Shown here piece after piece: positions 56,901 to 57,801 of a stretch of DNA of 57,801 nt. The notes below the pieces were generated by a model. That model had not been told where the DNA came from. It worked only from the letters and a program-made list of their open reading frames with translations, and did no database searches. Location: positions 1 to 57,801 of the forward strand of contig JAEUWP010000454.1 in the NCBI GenBank assembly GCA_018524725.1, given 5' to 3'. Source of the DNA: Podaxis mareebaensis (taxonomy: Eukaryota; Basidiomycota; Agaricomycetes; Agaricales; Agaricaceae). Made by a program: the position numbers and the translations under genes. Position 1 is the first letter of the stretch. Each line of letters starts with the position of its first letter.

Positions 56901-57801
56901 AAGTCCTCACAGGGGCTAGGTAATCGCCGACAATCGCACAGCCTGCGCCATAACGTCATTTATCCAGTTTGAAGTCTGGACGGAAGAGTGTTGTGCCGCC
57001 CGCTTTGTCGTATGGCAGTAGGAACGCGTAACAGTAGATGTGGGAGAGAATCCTAAGCGCACGAGTTGGGCTATATTTGTTTACCCTCCTCGATCCGTTC
57101 CAACAACAGTTTACATTCCACGAAGGAGCTGACGAACATGTATGCATTTGATACACCATCGTCCAAAGCACGACCTTAAGATCATGGGGTATGATTATCG
57201 AGCTGGAGAAAGTAAATTTTTCCCTTTTGTTGTATCGCTGCCAACGGTTTGAGTAAAAACATTAGTTGAGGGGCTTATTCATGGACTAAATGGGTTGACT
57301 CCTAATTTCGCACTTGGGACCACCAGATGGGTATATGGTTGGGACTGCTATCGCGCACCCGTTTGTAGTAGCTAGTCTATTGCAATAAATGCTGATTTTT
57401 TTTTAAAAAAAAAAAGATGGGTATATGGTGGACTTTTGACTCCGACTCCCAACTTTTATGCCACCCCTTACCTACTTTCATGACCCGCTATGATTCCACA
57501 GACATTTTGTAATTCCTGTGACTCCTCTTCGCTTCCGTTGGCAACCCCTTGTTGTAACTTATAATATAATTGCTCTGACTCATTCATCATGATTGTTCAT
57601 ATACAACCTATATACCCAAAGAATTTCAAAAGAGCAAAAAACCATTAATTAGCACAAGAAGGGGAAGGCAGAAAGCAAGAAAAAATATACGTACCCCATT
57701 ACTCCACAATGGTCAACATTTAATCCCAGTCAAAAGTCCCCACGAAAAATTTCTGAGTTGATCTGAAAATATCGAATTCCAGATCATTTCAAATCCATTC
57801 A
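56901..57801. other. Upstream region of epoxide hydrolase D to window end
   Basis: Duplicated promoter-side DNA, broken by the poly(A) insertion at 57340-57414. No other gene seen up to the window edge. Confidence 0.6.
57325..57429 (+). mobile_element. 75-nt poly(A)-tailed insertion with 15-bp target-site duplication
   Basis: The 15-mer agatgggtatatggt occurs at 57325-57339 and again at 57415-57429. Between them lie 75 nt that contain caataaatgctg, a T9 run and an A11 tail directly before the second copy. The sister duplicate has a single copy of the site (catgggcatatggt near 53039) with no insert. Poly(A) tail plus a long target-site duplication is the hallmark of target-primed retrotransposition; the AATAAA suggests the 3' end of a polyadenylated transcript. 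Source transcript unknown. Confidence 0.8.

Larger units (their letters stand above)
54942..57720. repeat. Segmental duplication, unit 2 (contains epoxide hydrolase D)
   Basis: Direct-oriented partner of 50648-53375. It differs by substitutions, small indels and one clear insertion at 57340-57414. Confidence 0.85.

Overview
The window looks like nuclear DNA of a mushroom-forming basidiomycete (Agaricomycetes). The genes are packed with introns of about 50-60 nt with GT-AG (occasionally GC-AG) borders, and the gene content fits: NACHT-type STAND proteins, an AA9 lytic polysaccharide monooxygenase pair, a cospin-like beta-trefoil family, a boron/bicarbonate transporter and a tandem epoxide hydrolase array. 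Gene models were built by reading exons and splice sites by hand. Several close exactly in frame (CoA-transferase 491 aa, AA9 235 aa, LEA-2-like protein 382 aa, glycosyltransferase 485 aa), which supports them.

Layout. 1-12.7 kb: two degenerate copies of a SWA2/auxilin gene (UBA, TPR, J domain) flank a dead mitochondrial processing peptidase beta gene, an intact family III CoA-transferase and a short NACHT ATPase. 12.7-21 kb: two full-length copies and one remnant of a small beta-trefoil (I66/cospin-like) gene on the minus strand, with a 51-bp minisatellite, enclosing an SLC4/Bor1 transporter. 21-27.4 kb: a large WDR7/rabconnectin-3-beta-like WD40 gene, divergent from an unrecognised 206-aa membrane protein. 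28.2-31.3 kb: an intact AA9 LPMO and a neighbouring copy with damaged splice sites. 31.3-36.6 kb: gene-poor, with remnants and a frameshifted two-TM protein. 36.6-44.4 kb, all minus strand: a LEA-2-like single-pass protein, a NACHT remnant lacking its P-loop, an O-fucosyltransferase-like type II glycosyltransferase, and a seven-TM protein. 45.8-56.8 kb: four epoxide hydrolase genes, all minus strand. The last two lie in a ~2.7-kb segmental duplication on either side of a V-ATPase c-subunit gene whose first transmembrane helix is missing.

The theme of the window is local duplication followed by decay. The second copies of SWA2, the beta-trefoil gene, AA9 and an epoxide hydrolase carry stops, frameshifts or altered splice sites, while single-copy genes (Bor1, WDR7, CoA-transferase, glycosyltransferase, 7TM) read cleanly. 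The most notable structural observations are a 75-nt poly(A)-ended insertion with a 15-bp target-site duplication (its empty site is present in the sister duplicate), a 641-bp element bounded by 16-bp perfect inverted repeats, and a one-base change in epoxide hydrolase D that rewrites the oxyanion-hole motif. I found no rRNA, confident tRNA, CRISPR or complete transposase/reverse transcriptase gene.
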